Assembly (NCBI RefSeq): GCF_000027165.1
Contig: NC_013853.1
Location: forward strand, 1,116,001-1,180,000
Source of the DNA: Streptococcus mitis B6
Lineage (GTDB): Bacteria; Bacillota; Bacilli; Lactobacillales; Streptococcaceae
Length of the DNA stretch: 64,000 nucleotides
Direction of reading: 5' to 3'
Shown: in pieces, positions 1 through 7,310 of the stretch
Position numbering within the stretch: position 1 is the stretch's first letter
How the letters are laid out: each line of letters starts with the position of its first letter
Made by a program: the position numbers and the translations under genes
Notes under the pieces: generated by a model
What the model was told of the DNA's origin: nothing
What the model saw: the letters and a program-made list of their open reading frames with translations, nothing else
The model's database searches: none

Positions 1-11
1 AACTGTGCCAT
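1..11 (-). CDS. tdk: Thymidine kinase, first codons only (partial)
   Basis: The window begins inside the first codons of a leftward gene. The minus strand reads ATG GCA CAG TT, giving M-A-Q-(L), which matches how I remember streptococcal thymidine kinase starting. tdk also neighbours the 4-oxalocrotonate tautomerase gene in pneumococci. An extended -10 box lies about 43 nt upstream. Only three full codons are visible, so the call rests on this short match and on context. Confidence 0.45.
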
Positions 12-53
12 GTTTCTTGCTTCACGTCCATTTCTAAATTTTTGCTACATTCT

Positions 54-62
54 AGTATATCA
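54..62 (-). promoter_or_regulatory. Extended -10 promoter of the leftward tdk gene
   Basis: Minus-strand TGATATACT is an extended -10 (TG-N-TATACT). It predicts a transcript with a leader of about 35-40 nt before the ATG at 9-11. No good -35 hexamer was seen. Confidence 0.5.
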
Positions 63-134
63 TAATTTTTTGAAGCTTTAAACGGCAAAATGTGGTAAAA
101 TAGAAGAAATCAAAAACTAGTGGAGGAAGCTATT

Positions 135-317
135 ATGCCATTTGTACGCATCGATTTATTTGAAGGACGCACGCTCGAGCAAAAGAAAGCTCTTGCTAAG
201 GAAGTAACGGAAGCGGTTGTCCGTAACACTGGAGCCCCTCAATCTGCTGTCCATGTCATCATCAACGACATGCCAGAAGGAACTTACTTCCCTCAAGGTG
301 AAATGCGCACCAAATAA
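135..317 (+). CDS. 4-oxalocrotonate tautomerase family enzyme
   Basis: Sixty-residue protein of the 4-OT/DmpI tautomerase family, which ketonises dienols using an N-terminal proline. The ATG at 135 is chosen because it is followed directly by Pro, which becomes the catalytic residue 1 once Met is removed, and because GGAGG lies just upstream (122-126). Counting from Pro1, Arg11 is conserved. Position 39, an arginine in the classical Pseudomonas enzyme, appears to be His, so the physiological substrate is probably different; streptococci lack the catechol meta-cleavage pathway in any case. Upstream TGGTAAAAT (about 92-100) is a likely promoter. The gene is monocistronic, with a terminator directly after it. 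Confidence 0.88.
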   Translation: MPFVRIDLFEGRTLEQKKALAKEVTEAVVRNTGAPQSAVHVIINDMPEGTYFPQGEMRTK

Positions 318-320
318 GCT

Positions 321-348
321 AGCTTAAGCAGAATTGCTTAGGCTTTTT
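321..348 (+). terminator. Intrinsic terminator after the tautomerase gene
   Basis: Nine-pair stem AGCTTAAGC/GCTTAGGCT (one G-U pair) with a 6-nt loop, followed by a run of T. Confidence 0.8.
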
Positions 349-454
349 CAATCTCCAAGTAGCATCCATTGAAGAAATAGTTCAAATTTGTTACAATTTG
401 AAAAGAGACTTGGAAAAATTTCCAAGAAAAGAGCTATTTATTAAAGGAAACATT

Positions 455-1828
455 ATGATTACACGTGAATTTGATACCATCGCTGCTATCTCTACTCCAC
501 TAGGTGAAGGGGCTATTGGTATTGTCCGCCTGAGCGGAACAGAAAGTTTTTCTATTGCGCAAAAGATTTTTAAAGGAAAAGATTTGAGTCAGGTTGCTAG
601 CCATACCCTTAACTACGGTCACATCGTTGACCCTCAGACAGGAAAAGTCATGGACGAGGTTATGGTTGGAGCTATGAAGTCTCCAAAGACCTTCACTCGT
701 GAGGATATTATTGAGATTAACACCCACGGTGGGATTGCGGTGACCAATGAGATTCTCCAGCTAGCTATCCGTGAAGGAGCTCGATTGGCTGAACCTGGTG
801 AATTTACCAAACGTGCCTTTTTAAACGGTCGCGTGGATTTGACACAGGCCGAGGCGGTGATGGATATCATCCGTGCTAAGACTGACAAGGCCATGAACAT
901 TGCGGTCAAACAACTTGATGGTTCCCTTTCTGATCTTATCAATAATACCCGTCAAGAAATCCTCAACACACTTGCCCAAGTTGAGGTTAATATCGACTAT
1001 CCTGAGTATGACGATGTTGAAGAAGCGACTACTGCTGTGGTCCGCGAGAAGACAATGGAGTTTGAACAACTCTTGACCAATCTCCTTAGAACAGCTCGTC
1101 GTGGTAAAATCCTCCGTGAAGGAATTTCAACAGCTATCATCGGACGTCCCAATGTTGGGAAATCAAGCCTTCTCAACAACCTCTTGCGTGAGGATAAGGC
1201 TATCGTTACAGACATTGCTGGTACTACTCGAGATGTCATCGAAGAATACGTCAACATCAACGGTGTTCCTCTAAAATTGATTGACACAGCTGGTATCCGT
1301 GAAACGGATGACATAGTGGAACAAATAGGTGTTGAGCGTTCGAAAAAAGCTCTTAAGGAAGCTGACTTGGTTCTGCTAGTGTTAAATGCCAGTGAATCAC
1401 TAACCGTCCAAGACAGACAACTGCTTGAAATTAGTCAAGAAACCAATCGCATTATTCTACTTAATAAAACAGACCTACCTGAAGCGATCGAAACTTCGGA
1501 ACTCCCTGAAGACCTTATTCGTATTTCAGTCCTTAAAAACCAAAACATCGATAAGATTGAAGAGAGAATCAACAATCTCTTCTTTGAAAATGCTGGTTTG
1601 GTTGAGCAAGACGCAACCTACCTATCAAATGCACGTCACATTTCCCTGATTGAAAAAGCAGTTGAAAGCCTTCAAGCTGTTAATGAAGGTCTTGAACTTG
1701 GGATGCCAGTTGATTTACTTCAAGTTGACTTGACCCGTACTTGGGAAATTCTCGGAGAAATCACTGGAGATGCTGCTCCTGATGAACTTATTACCCAACT
1801 TTTTAGCCAATTCTGTTTAGGAAAATAA
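455..1828 (+). CDS. mnmE: tRNA uridine-5-carboxymethylaminomethyl(34) GTPase MnmE
   Basis: MnmE (TrmE), the GTPase that with MnmG modifies U34 of tRNAs reading NNA/NNG codons. The ATG at 455 follows AAAGGAAA and gives 457 residues, the usual family length. Domains seen in order: an N-terminal tetrahydrofolate-binding domain, a helical region, then an inserted G domain with P-loop GRPNVGKS at about residue 230, switch GTTRD, DTAG near 276 and NKTD for guanine recognition. The protein ends with the diagnostic FCLGK (CxGK), whose cysteine is needed for modification. In-frame sequence upstream of 455 lacks a proper start. Shares a bidirectional hairpin with convergent dapA. Confidence 0.97.
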   Translation: MITREFDTIAAISTPLGEGAIGIVRLSGTESFSIAQKIFKGKDLSQVASHTLNYGHIVDPQTGKVMDEVMVGAMKSPKTFTREDIIEINTHGGIAVTNEILQLAIREGARLAEPGEFTKRAFLNGRVDLTQAEAVMDIIRAKTDKAMNIAVKQLDGSLSDLINNTRQEILNTLAQVEVNIDYPEYDDVEEATTAVVREKTMEFEQLLTNLLRTARRGKILREGISTAIIGRPNVGKSSLLNNLLREDKAIVTDIAGTTRDVIEEYVNINGVPLKLIDTAGIRETDDIVEQIGVERSKKALKEADLVLLVLNASESLTVQDRQLLEISQETNRIILLNKTDLPEAIETSELPEDLIRISVLKNQNIDKIEERINNLFFENAGLVEQDATYLSNARHISLIEKAVESLQAVNEGLELGMPVDLLQVDLTRTWEILGEITGDAAPDELITQLFSQFCLGK

Positions 1829-1829
1829 T

Positions 1830-1863
1830 AAAATCCATGATCGTTCTTGCGGTCATGGATTTT
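1830..1863. terminator. Bidirectional terminator between mnmE and dapA
   Basis: Eleven-pair perfect stem AAAATCCATGA/TCATGGATTTT with a 12-nt loop and A/T tracts on both sides, placed between convergent stop codons. Confidence 0.85.
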
Positions 1864-1872
1864 ATTGTCTTA

Positions 1873-2808
1873 TTAATAATCTGGCCTTAATACCCCTGTT
1901 ACAGTTGCCTTGGTTGCTTCGTAGTCGCCATCTACGACAACCTTGATAATGCGTTTGGCATCTTCTTCTGGTGCTGGAACAAGAGGTAGACGAGTTGGTC
2001 CAGCTTCAAATCCCATATAGTTAAGAACAGCCTTAACAGGAGCAGGACTTGGATATGAGAAGAGGGCATTAACCTTAGGAATGAATTTACGTTGAATAGC
2101 TGCGGCTTTCTTCATATCGCTTTCTGCAATGGCAGTAAACATCTCGTGCATCTCATCCCCATTTGTATGAGAGGCAACAGAAATAACCCCGTCCGCACCA
2201 AGGTTCATGGCATGGAAAGCATCTCCATCCTCACCCGTATAAATCAAGAATTCTTCAGGTTTGTGCTCAATCAAGTAAGCCATATTAGCCAAGCTAGTAC
2301 ATTCTTTGACACCAATAATATTTGGATGGTCAGCCAAACGAAGCATGGTTTCTGGAGTCAATTCAACAACGACACGACCTGGAATGTTATAGATAATAAT
2401 TGGTAGGTCAGAAGCATCTGCAATGGCCTTAAAGTGCTGATACATTCCTTCTTGAGAAGGTTTGTTGTAGTAAGGAACAATAGCAAGCCCAGCTGCGAAA
2501 CCACCAAATTCTGCTACTTCTTTGACAAACTCGATAGAGTCACGCGTATCATTGGTACCCACACCCGCAATCAAAGGAACACGTCCATTAACAACCTTTT
2601 GAACTGCCGCAAAGAGTTCCAACTCTTCATCGTGGGTCAAAGTTGGACTTTCAGCAGTCGTCCCTGCAAGAAGAATGCCGTCTGTATGATGTGCCAATAA
2701 ATGCTCAATCAAGGCTGGAATAGCATCAAAGTTGATAGAACCATCCTCGTGGAAGGGAGTAATAAAGGCTGTGATGATTTTACACTCTTTTAAATCTTGA
2801 TAAGACAT
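1873..2808 (-). CDS. dapA: 4-hydroxy-tetrahydrodipicolinate synthase
   Basis: DapA condenses pyruvate with aspartate semialdehyde, the first committed step to diaminopimelate and lysine. The 311-residue protein carries the GTTAES motif (active-site Thr pair), PYYNKPS with the catalytic tyrosine, and GVKECTS with the Schiff-base lysine, in the TIM-barrel order. The ATG at 2808 is chosen over an upstream in-frame codon because an AGAGAGGTG ribosome site sits ahead of it. It lies 56 nt downstream of asd on the same strand, so the two consecutive steps of the pathway are probably co-transcribed from the asd promoter. Confidence 0.97.
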   Translation of the reverse strand: MSYQDLKECKIITAFITPFHEDGSINFDAIPALIEHLLAHHTDGILLAGTTAESPTLTHDEELELFAAVQKVVNGRVPLIAGVGTNDTRDSIEFVKEVAEFGGFAAGLAIVPYYNKPSQEGMYQHFKAIADASDLPIIIYNIPGRVVVELTPETMLRLADHPNIIGVKECTSLANMAYLIEHKPEEFLIYTGEDGDAFHAMNLGADGVISVASHTNGDEMHEMFTAIAESDMKKAAAIQRKFIPKVNALFSYPSPAPVKAVLNYMGFEAGPTRLPLVPAPEEDAKRIIKVVVDGDYEATKATVTGVLRPDY

Positions 2809-2864
2809 GAGAAACACCTCTCTATTTCAAAGAAGGAGTTCAACTGAACTCCTAAACGATATGA

Positions 2865-3941
2865 CTATTTTAATTCAAATTTCAATTCGGCAGTTGGACG
2901 AACCAAGCCACGTTCATGAAGAGTTTCTGCAATTTGAACTGAGTTCCAAGCAGCACCTTTGAGCAGGTTGTCTGAAACAACCCACATGTGGATTCCTTTT
3001 TCAGCATCCAGGTCTTTACGGATACGACCAACAAAGGTATCACGCGAACCCACTGCATTGATGGCTTGAGGATAGATTTGATGAGCCACGTCATCCTCAA
3101 GAACAGCACCTGGGAAAGCTGCGATAGCTGCTTTTACTTCTTCGATTGGAGCCACTTCTTTTGTTTCGATATAAACTGACTCAGAGTGAGCTGACAAGAC
3201 TGGAATGCGCACACATGTTGCAGACACTGCGATGCTATCATCTTCCATAATTTTCTTAGTTTCCTTAGTCATCTTCATCTCTTCGTAAGTGTAATCATTG
3301 TCAGTGAAGACATCGATTTGTGGAAGAGCATTGAAGGCAATAGGATAATGTTTCTTGTCCCCACCTGAAGGCAAGATTTCCGCATGTAAATCACGTGGTT
3401 TCACTCCATCATTCAAGACTTCACGAAGTTCACGTTGTGTCTCAAGAATTGCTCCCATACCAGCACCTGAAACTGCTTGGTAAGTTGAAACAATGACACG
3501 GTCCAAGCCCCATTTTTGGCGAACTGGCTCAAGAGCCACCATCATTTGGATTGTTGAACAGTTAGGGCAGGCAATGATACCGTTGTGGGCATCAAGTGCA
3601 TGAGCATTGACCTCTGGAACAACCAAAGGAACATCTGGATTTTGACGGAAGTAAGATGTATTATCTACTACTACCGCTCCAGCTTTAACTGCGTATGGTG
3701 CATATTTAGCTGATGTAGAACCACCTGCTGAAAAGAGAGCAATATCAACTCCTTCAAAAGCTGTTTCAGTCGTTTCTTCAATCGTAATATCTTGATCTTT
3801 AAATTTCAAAGTCTTGCCTGCTGAACGTGCAGAAGCAAGTAAACGAATTTTATCGATTGGAAGTGTTGATTCTTCCAACATTTTTATCATCTGAGCTCCG
3901 ACAGCACCTGTCGCGCCGACTACAGCAACTGTATATCCCAT
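2865..3941 (-). CDS. asd: Aspartate-semialdehyde dehydrogenase
   Basis: Asd reduces aspartyl phosphate to aspartate semialdehyde, the branch point to DAP/lysine and threonine/methionine. The 358-residue protein begins with the NADP-binding GATGAVG loop (residues about 9-15), has the catalytic cysteine in CPNCST near residue 128 and the conserved histidine in LSAHSES. The start has an AAAGAGG ribosome site. Upstream on the same strand lie its own promoter and, before that, a terminated small structured RNA of the asd-motif type. dapA follows, so enzyme and next enzyme are paired. Confidence 0.97.
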   Translation of the reverse strand: MGYTVAVVGATGAVGAQMIKMLEESTLPIDKIRLLASARSAGKTLKFKDQDITIEETTETAFEGVDIALFSAGGSTSAKYAPYAVKAGAVVVDNTSYFRQNPDVPLVVPEVNAHALDAHNGIIACPNCSTIQMMVALEPVRQKWGLDRVIVSTYQAVSGAGMGAILETQRELREVLNDGVKPRDLHAEILPSGGDKKHYPIAFNALPQIDVFTDNDYTYEEMKMTKETKKIMEDDSIAVSATCVRIPVLSAHSESVYIETKEVAPIEEVKAAIAAFPGAVLEDDVAHQIYPQAINAVGSRDTFVGRIRKDLDAEKGIHMWVVSDNLLKGAAWNSVQIAETLHERGLVRPTAELKFELK

Positions 3942-3986
3942 AAATAACCTCTTTCGGAATTTTCTAAAAATTTCTATAATAGATGT

Positions 3987-4014
3987 ATTATACTACTTTT
4001 TCCATGAATTGCAA
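3987..4014 (-). promoter_or_regulatory. Promoter of asd-dapA
   Basis: Minus strand TTGCAA, 16-nt spacer, TATAAT, about 40 nt before the asd start codon and downstream of the terminator of the asd RNA. asd can therefore be transcribed independently of that RNA. Confidence 0.7.
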
Positions 4015-4040
4015 AGCTTTTTCATCATTTTTTGGAAAAT

Positions 4041-4180
4041 AAAAATCCCCAGTCGCTAGACTAGGGACTAAGAGGCATCTTCATGTGATGAGAAGGTTCA
4101 CACAACTCATCAAGGTCCGCTCCTGCGTTATGACCTCCTTATGCTCAATAGTAGTCCGAAGACTACCTATCGACTCATCG
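4041..4180 (-). ncRNA. asd-motif small RNA (leader or free sRNA)
   Basis: An approximately 140-nt transcript unit with its own promoter upstream and a terminator hairpin at its end (TCCCTAGT/ACTGGGGA followed by T5). Internal paired elements are visible, for example GGTAGTCTTCGGACTACT, a UUCG-capped stem at about 4150-4167. It lies directly upstream of asd. This agrees with the Rfam asd RNA motif described in lactic acid bacteria, which I recognise by position and general form rather than by alignment. Because it is terminated and asd has a separate promoter, it could act as an independent sRNA or by terminator readthrough. The identity call is an inference. Confidence 0.68.
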
Positions 4181-4188
4181 CAACTATT

Positions 4189-4217
4189 ATATTACTAGAA
4201 ATAAGTGGTTTTGTCAA
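4189..4217 (-). promoter_or_regulatory. Promoter of the asd-motif RNA
   Basis: Minus strand TTGACA, 17-nt spacer, TAATAT; an overlapping TATAAT also exists three bases further on. Predicted start near 4180. Confidence 0.7.
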
Positions 4218-4280
4218 TAAAAAATTTTTGCAGTATGACTTTTATTATACAAAAGTCAGAATTTTTTCTCGCGAGCATAA

Positions 4281-4305
4281 GAAAAAACTCTTGTGTTTAA
4301 GAGTT
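4281..4305 (-). terminator. Terminator of the tRNA-Thr transcript
   Basis: Stem AACTCTT/AAGAGTT with a 6-nt loop, followed on the minus strand by TTTTTTC. Confidence 0.8.
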
Positions 4306-4320
4306 TCCCTGTAAATATCA

Positions 4321-4393
4321 TGCTAATTGCCGGGATTGAACCGGCGACCTCATCCTTACCATGGATGCGCTCTGCCAACTGAGCTAAATCAGC
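4321..4393 (-). tRNA. tRNA-Thr (anticodon GGT)
   Basis: A 73-nt cloverleaf on the minus strand: acceptor GCTGATT pairs with AATTAGC, the D arm is TAGCTCAGTTGGCAGAGC, and the anticodon stem CATCC/GGATG encloses loop ATGGTAA, so positions 34-36 are GGT, reading threonine ACC/ACU. The T arm is GCCGG-TTCAATC-CCGGC. CCA is not encoded. A consensus promoter and a terminator bracket it as a single-tRNA transcript. Confidence 0.96.
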
Positions 4394-4403
4394 TTACTTA
4401 AAA

Positions 4404-4432
4404 AGTATACTATAGTTAGAAAATCTTGTCAA
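4404..4432 (-). promoter_or_regulatory. Promoter of tRNA-Thr
   Basis: Minus strand TTGACA, exact 17-nt spacer, TATACT, ending about 10 nt before the tRNA 5' end. Confidence 0.85.
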
Positions 4433-4455
4433 GTTTCCTTAGAAATTTTCCATAA

Positions 4456-4484
4456 GAAAAAGCTAGGTAAAAGCTACCTAGCTT
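4456..4484 (-). terminator. Terminator of queT
   Basis: Ten-pair stem AAGCTAGGTA/TACCTAGCTT with a T-rich tail on the minus strand, directly after the queT stop codon. Confidence 0.82.
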
Positions 4485-4492
4485 ATCTTCTT

Positions 4493-5002
4493 CTATTTGC
4501 TTAAATCAATTCGACGACCAATTTTACCGATAATAATCGCACCAATAATCAATGAGGCAAATTCACCAATTCCTGTTGTGAACCAAGTAAGGAAAAATGG
4601 TAATTGCGCTACGATATTCAACTCGGCAGCGATGGTAAACATGGAAATTGAAAAGAGGATTGAGAAGAAGAAATGATCTTTTCGAATCAATCCGTTAAAA
4701 AGATAATCCTTGCTGTATTTTGCAAAAAGCCAAACACCTAGACTAAGGAATACTAGGGTTGATCCACCACCAACAAAGACATCTAGCAGTCCGAAGCTAA
4801 AGAAATTAGCAATCATACAACCAATTGTAACTCCGATGATGTACTTAGGATTGTAAAAAGCCATAAAGTTCATCATTTCTGAAATACGAAACTGATAAGC
4901 ACCATAGCTGATGGCATTTAGGGGCGGTGTGACAGTTAAAACGACATAGATAGCAGCAACGATTGCAATATCTGCAACATCACGAATAGTTAATTTTTTC
5001 AT
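4493..5002 (-). CDS. queT: QueT family queuosine-precursor ECF transporter S component
   Basis: A 169-residue integral membrane protein of the QueT (COG4708) family, the substrate-binding S component of an energy-coupling factor transporter for queuosine precursors such as preQ1. About five to six hydrophobic segments are visible (residues about 10-30, 45-75, 80-100, 112-130, 140-160), ending with a basic tail. The ATG at 5002 is chosen because the upstream in-frame extension would translate the preQ1-II riboswitch. The riboswitch holds the GGAG ribosome site, so import should be shut off when preQ1 is plentiful. The shared ECF energising module is not in this window. Confidence 0.93.
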   Translation of the reverse strand: MKKLTIRDVADIAIVAAIYVVLTVTPPLNAISYGAYQFRISEMMNFMAFYNPKYIIGVTIGCMIANFFSFGLLDVFVGGGSTLVFLSLGVWLFAKYSKDYLFNGLIRKDHFFFSILFSISMFTIAAELNIVAQLPFFLTWFTTGIGEFASLIIGAIIIGKIGRRIDLSK

Positions 5003-5005
5003 GTT

Positions 5006-5063
5006 TTCTCCTTTGGCGGTTTCCCGCGTGTAATATGCTTGGTGAAAGAAGCTAAGCACCAAG
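5006..5063 (-). promoter_or_regulatory. preQ1-II riboswitch controlling queT
   Basis: On the minus strand the leader starts CTTGGTGCTTAGC and closes a stem with CACCAAG. Then follow CATATTACACGCGG and CCGCC, and finally AAAGGAGAA next to the start codon. This order matches, nearly base for base, the streptococcal preQ1-II aptamer as I remember it: P2 stem, then a pseudoknot in which GCGG/CCGC-type pairing and the aptamer tail occlude the Shine-Dalgarno. Ligand binding is expected to reduce translation. Confidence 0.93.
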
Positions 5064-5085
5064 GGTTGATTCAATCAACCTTACT

Positions 5086-5118
5086 AGTATAGCACAATAG
5101 CCTGCTTTATGCTATACT
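5086..5118. promoter_or_regulatory. Divergent extended -10 promoters of queT and gtrA
   Basis: GTATAGCA at 5087-5094 and TGCTATAC at 5110-5117 form an inverted pair. The left copy, read on the minus strand, is TGCTATACT and drives the riboswitch-queT transcript. The right copy on the plus strand is TGCTATACT and ends exactly 6 nt before the gtrA ATG. No good -35 hexamers were found, as expected for extended -10 promoters. The symmetry could also be an operator. Confidence 0.7.
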
Positions 5119-5124
5119 AAAAGC

Positions 5125-5556
5125 ATGAAAAAACGTATTCAAAGTCTCTTCGTGAATGAGCTCTTAGCCTATCTTTTTTTTGGAATAACAACTACTCTTG
5201 TATCCATTCTATCTAGATTAGTCATTTATCGATTAACCCATAAAGAACTCCTTGCTACTGGACTAGCAAATAGTATCGGTATCCTCTTTGCATTTATCAC
5301 AAATGATAGGATTGTCTTTAAGCAAGCTAGAGAGAATTGGCAAAGCCGTTTAGTAAAATTTACTATAGCACGTCTTTCTACTTTTCTTTTAGACTTGTTT
5401 TTAACTTTTATCTTTGTAACTCAGTTTCCTAATATTATCGGACAATTTTTTAATAATAATATAGACAAGGTTAATAGTATTGAAACCGTTATTTCACAAT
5501 TCTTGATAATTATCCTCAATTACATTTTTAGCAAGGTATTTATTTTTAAAAAATAA
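5125..5556 (+). CDS. GtrA family membrane protein
   Basis: A 143-residue protein with four hydrophobic segments (about residues 11-32, 43-58, 75-100, 118-137) and the small-GtrA layout, including NDRIVF after the second segment and a basic end (FIFKK). GtrA-like proteins are thought to move lipid-linked sugars such as bactoprenol-glucose across the membrane for cell-surface glycosylation. No glycosyltransferase is adjacent, so the partner is unknown. The ATG lies 6 nt after a TATACT box and has no Shine-Dalgarno, so the mRNA is predicted to be leaderless. Confidence 0.85.
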   Translation: MKKRIQSLFVNELLAYLFFGITTTLVSILSRLVIYRLTHKELLATGLANSIGILFAFITNDRIVFKQARENWQSRLVKFTIARLSTFLLDLFLTFIFVTQFPNIIGQFFNNNIDKVNSIETVISQFLIIILNYIFSKVFIFKK

Positions 5557-5640
5557 GAAAAAATTTAAGCATATAGCTTGCAAGAGCTTCTTAATTAATA
5601 TATAATTAAGAGTAAAAATTTTTTGAAAGGGAAGATGAAA

Positions 5641-6021
5641 ATGTTAAAAGATCTTAAAGCATTTTTGCTTCGTGGTAATGTTGTTGACCTTGCTGTCGGT
5701 GTGATCATTGCCTCTGCTTTTGGTGCAATCGTTACATCACTTGTTAACGATATCATCACTCCACTTATTTTGAATCCAGCCTTGGAAGCTGCGAAAGTAC
5801 AAAACATCGCTGAGCTTGCTTGGAATGGTGTTACATATGGTAAATTCTTGAGTGCTGTTATCAACTTCCTAGTTATCGGTACTGTTCTCTTCTTCGTTAT
5901 CAAAGGAATTGAAAAAGCTCAAAGCCTTACTAAGAAAGAAGAAGCTGCTGAGGAAGCTCCAGCTGGTCCAACTGAGTTGGAAGTACTTCAAGAAATCAAA
6001 GCTCTCCTTGAGAAAAAATAA
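5641..6021 (+). CDS. mscL: Large-conductance mechanosensitive channel MscL
   Basis: MscL releases solutes during hypo-osmotic shock. The 126-residue form starting at ATG 5641 begins with the amphipathic MLKDLKAFLLRGNVVDLAVG. It has TM1 (about residues 14-40), a periplasmic-side loop, TM2 (about 70-90) and a charged C-terminal helix rich in Glu/Ala, typical of the family. An AAAGG site at 5626-5630 suits this ATG better than the in-frame ATG at 5635. The gene stands alone, with its own upstream A/T-rich promoter region and a terminator shared with convergent hemH. Confidence 0.95.
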   Translation: MLKDLKAFLLRGNVVDLAVGVIIASAFGAIVTSLVNDIITPLILNPALEAAKVQNIAELAWNGVTYGKFLSAVINFLVIGTVLFFVIKGIEKAQSLTKKEEAAEEAPAGPTELEVLQEIKALLEKK

Positions 6022-6026
6022 TCGAT

Positions 6027-6060
6027 TAAAAGGATCTAGCGCAAAGCTAAATCCTTTTTT
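6027..6060. terminator. Bidirectional terminator between mscL and hemH
   Basis: AAAAGGAT ... ATCCTTTT with an inner TAGC/GCTA pairing and a T6 run on the plus strand; A-rich on the other side. Confidence 0.8.
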
Positions 6061-6062
6061 CT

Positions 6063-7157
6063 TTACTCTTTCGGTAACTTGCCTGCTTTCTCAAGTATTT
6101 TTTTAATAAGATAAGGCATCTTAACATTTTCACGACCTTTTTTCTCAATCAGTTTTTTCACAAATTCCGGCATTTGTAAATCTTCCGATTCGGCCAAGAT
6201 ATTTTTAGTTTCATCCGAAGGGACTAATTCATCAAAGGTTTCTTCTTCTGGGAGAAATTCCTTAAACTCTTGATGTTCATTAGCTCTGACGGTATTAACC
6301 AAGGCATCAATCAAACGAGAATCCGTATTTGGCATTGGTTGACGATGGTAGTTCACACCGAATTCCTGACACAAGTCATAACATTCCACATCATTGTCAA
6401 ACAAGACTTCAATGTGCTCACTGATAAAGCTGATTGGTACAAAAATATAATGATCAGGATGTTCTGTCTGTTCTCTGAGATACTCCAAGACATCTGGCTT
6501 AATCCATGGAATCCCAATATCACTTTCACTTTGCCAAGTGTTAGTATATTGCTCAGAACTCAAACCTAGTTTTTCAGCGACTAACTTGCTATTTTCAAAA
6601 ATTTGGTCAATATATGGGTCACCAAAATCCAAGGCAAAAATGGGCACACTGTGGGCTGAAAAGATGACTTTAAAGCTATCCTGCTTTACTTCTTCTTTTA
6701 AAATATTAGCAATTTCATCTGCCCAATAGTTTAAGAGCGCTTCTTCCTGATACCAGTCCTTAATGACCAAAAATTGAATTTGCTTGCTTTCTAAAAATTT
6801 CTCATAACCCATGACAGAGTAAAAAGAATAATGAGGCTCCAAAATCAAGCAAATACACTGTTCAATGTCGTCTGCTTCCATCTGACCAATCACATCTGGG
6901 ATAAAGGGTCTAGAAAATTTATTGGCAAAATAGACACTATATTCATTTCCCAGCCTAGCTTCTACCAAGGCAACCTCTTCACGGGTAATTCTTTGTAGAG
7001 GTGTGCCTCCAATTCGTACATAATTATCATAGAGAGTTTGAATCTCATGGTCTTGAGGTCTTACTCCACGACGAATATTTGTGAAAAAATCAGCTACACC
7101 TTCAAAGGTAATCTCTTCTGGTGAACCGAAAGTCATCATTAAAATTGCTTTTTTCAT
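6063..7157 (-). CDS. hemH: Ferrochelatase
   Basis: Ferrochelatase family, 364 residues; inserts Fe2+ into a porphyrin (coproporphyrin III in Gram-positives). Seen in sequence: N-terminal MMTFGSPE, the catalytic-histidine motif FSAHSVP with His at about residue 169, and the acidic [11 protein letters not shown] that supplies the conserved Glu. The C-terminal about 60 residues are charged and extend past the usual 310-residue core. No other haem-biosynthesis gene is in the window, and streptococci are known to lack the rest of the pathway, so this is an orphan enzyme whose cellular substrate is unclear (porphyrin salvage, or iron/zinc handling). AAGGAAG is the ribosome site. Confidence 0.93.
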   Translation of the reverse strand: MKKAILMMTFGSPEEITFEGVADFFTNIRRGVRPQDHEIQTLYDNYVRIGGTPLQRITREEVALVEARLGNEYSVYFANKFSRPFIPDVIGQMEADDIEQCICLILEPHYSFYSVMGYEKFLESKQIQFLVIKDWYQEEALLNYWADEIANILKEEVKQDSFKVIFSAHSVPIFALDFGDPYIDQIFENSKLVAEKLGLSSEQYTNTWQSESDIGIPWIKPDVLEYLREQTEHPDHYIFVPISFISEHIEVLFDNDVECYDLCQEFGVNYHRQPMPNTDSRLIDALVNTVRANEHQEFKEFLPEEETFDELVPSDETKNILAESEDLQMPEFVKKLIEKKGRENVKMPYLIKKILEKAGKLPKE

Positions 7158-7310
7158 AACTGCTTCCTTGTGATGTTTTTATCAATTTCATTTTATCATG
7201 AATCCACTGATAAGTAAACGCTAACATAGAGAATTTCCCTAACTTCTGTCTTTTGTTTTTCTCTTCTTTCTATGATACAATGGAAAAAATGAATTCAAAA
7301 GGAGTTTTTT

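Noticed and set aside
2809..2864. Possible lysine riboswitch or T-box before dapA
   Set aside because: Only 56 nt, without aptamer motifs; dapA follows asd directly.
4493..5074. Longer QueT start adding 24 residues upstream
   Set aside because: The extension is the preQ1-II riboswitch; the ATG at 5002 has the GGAG site.
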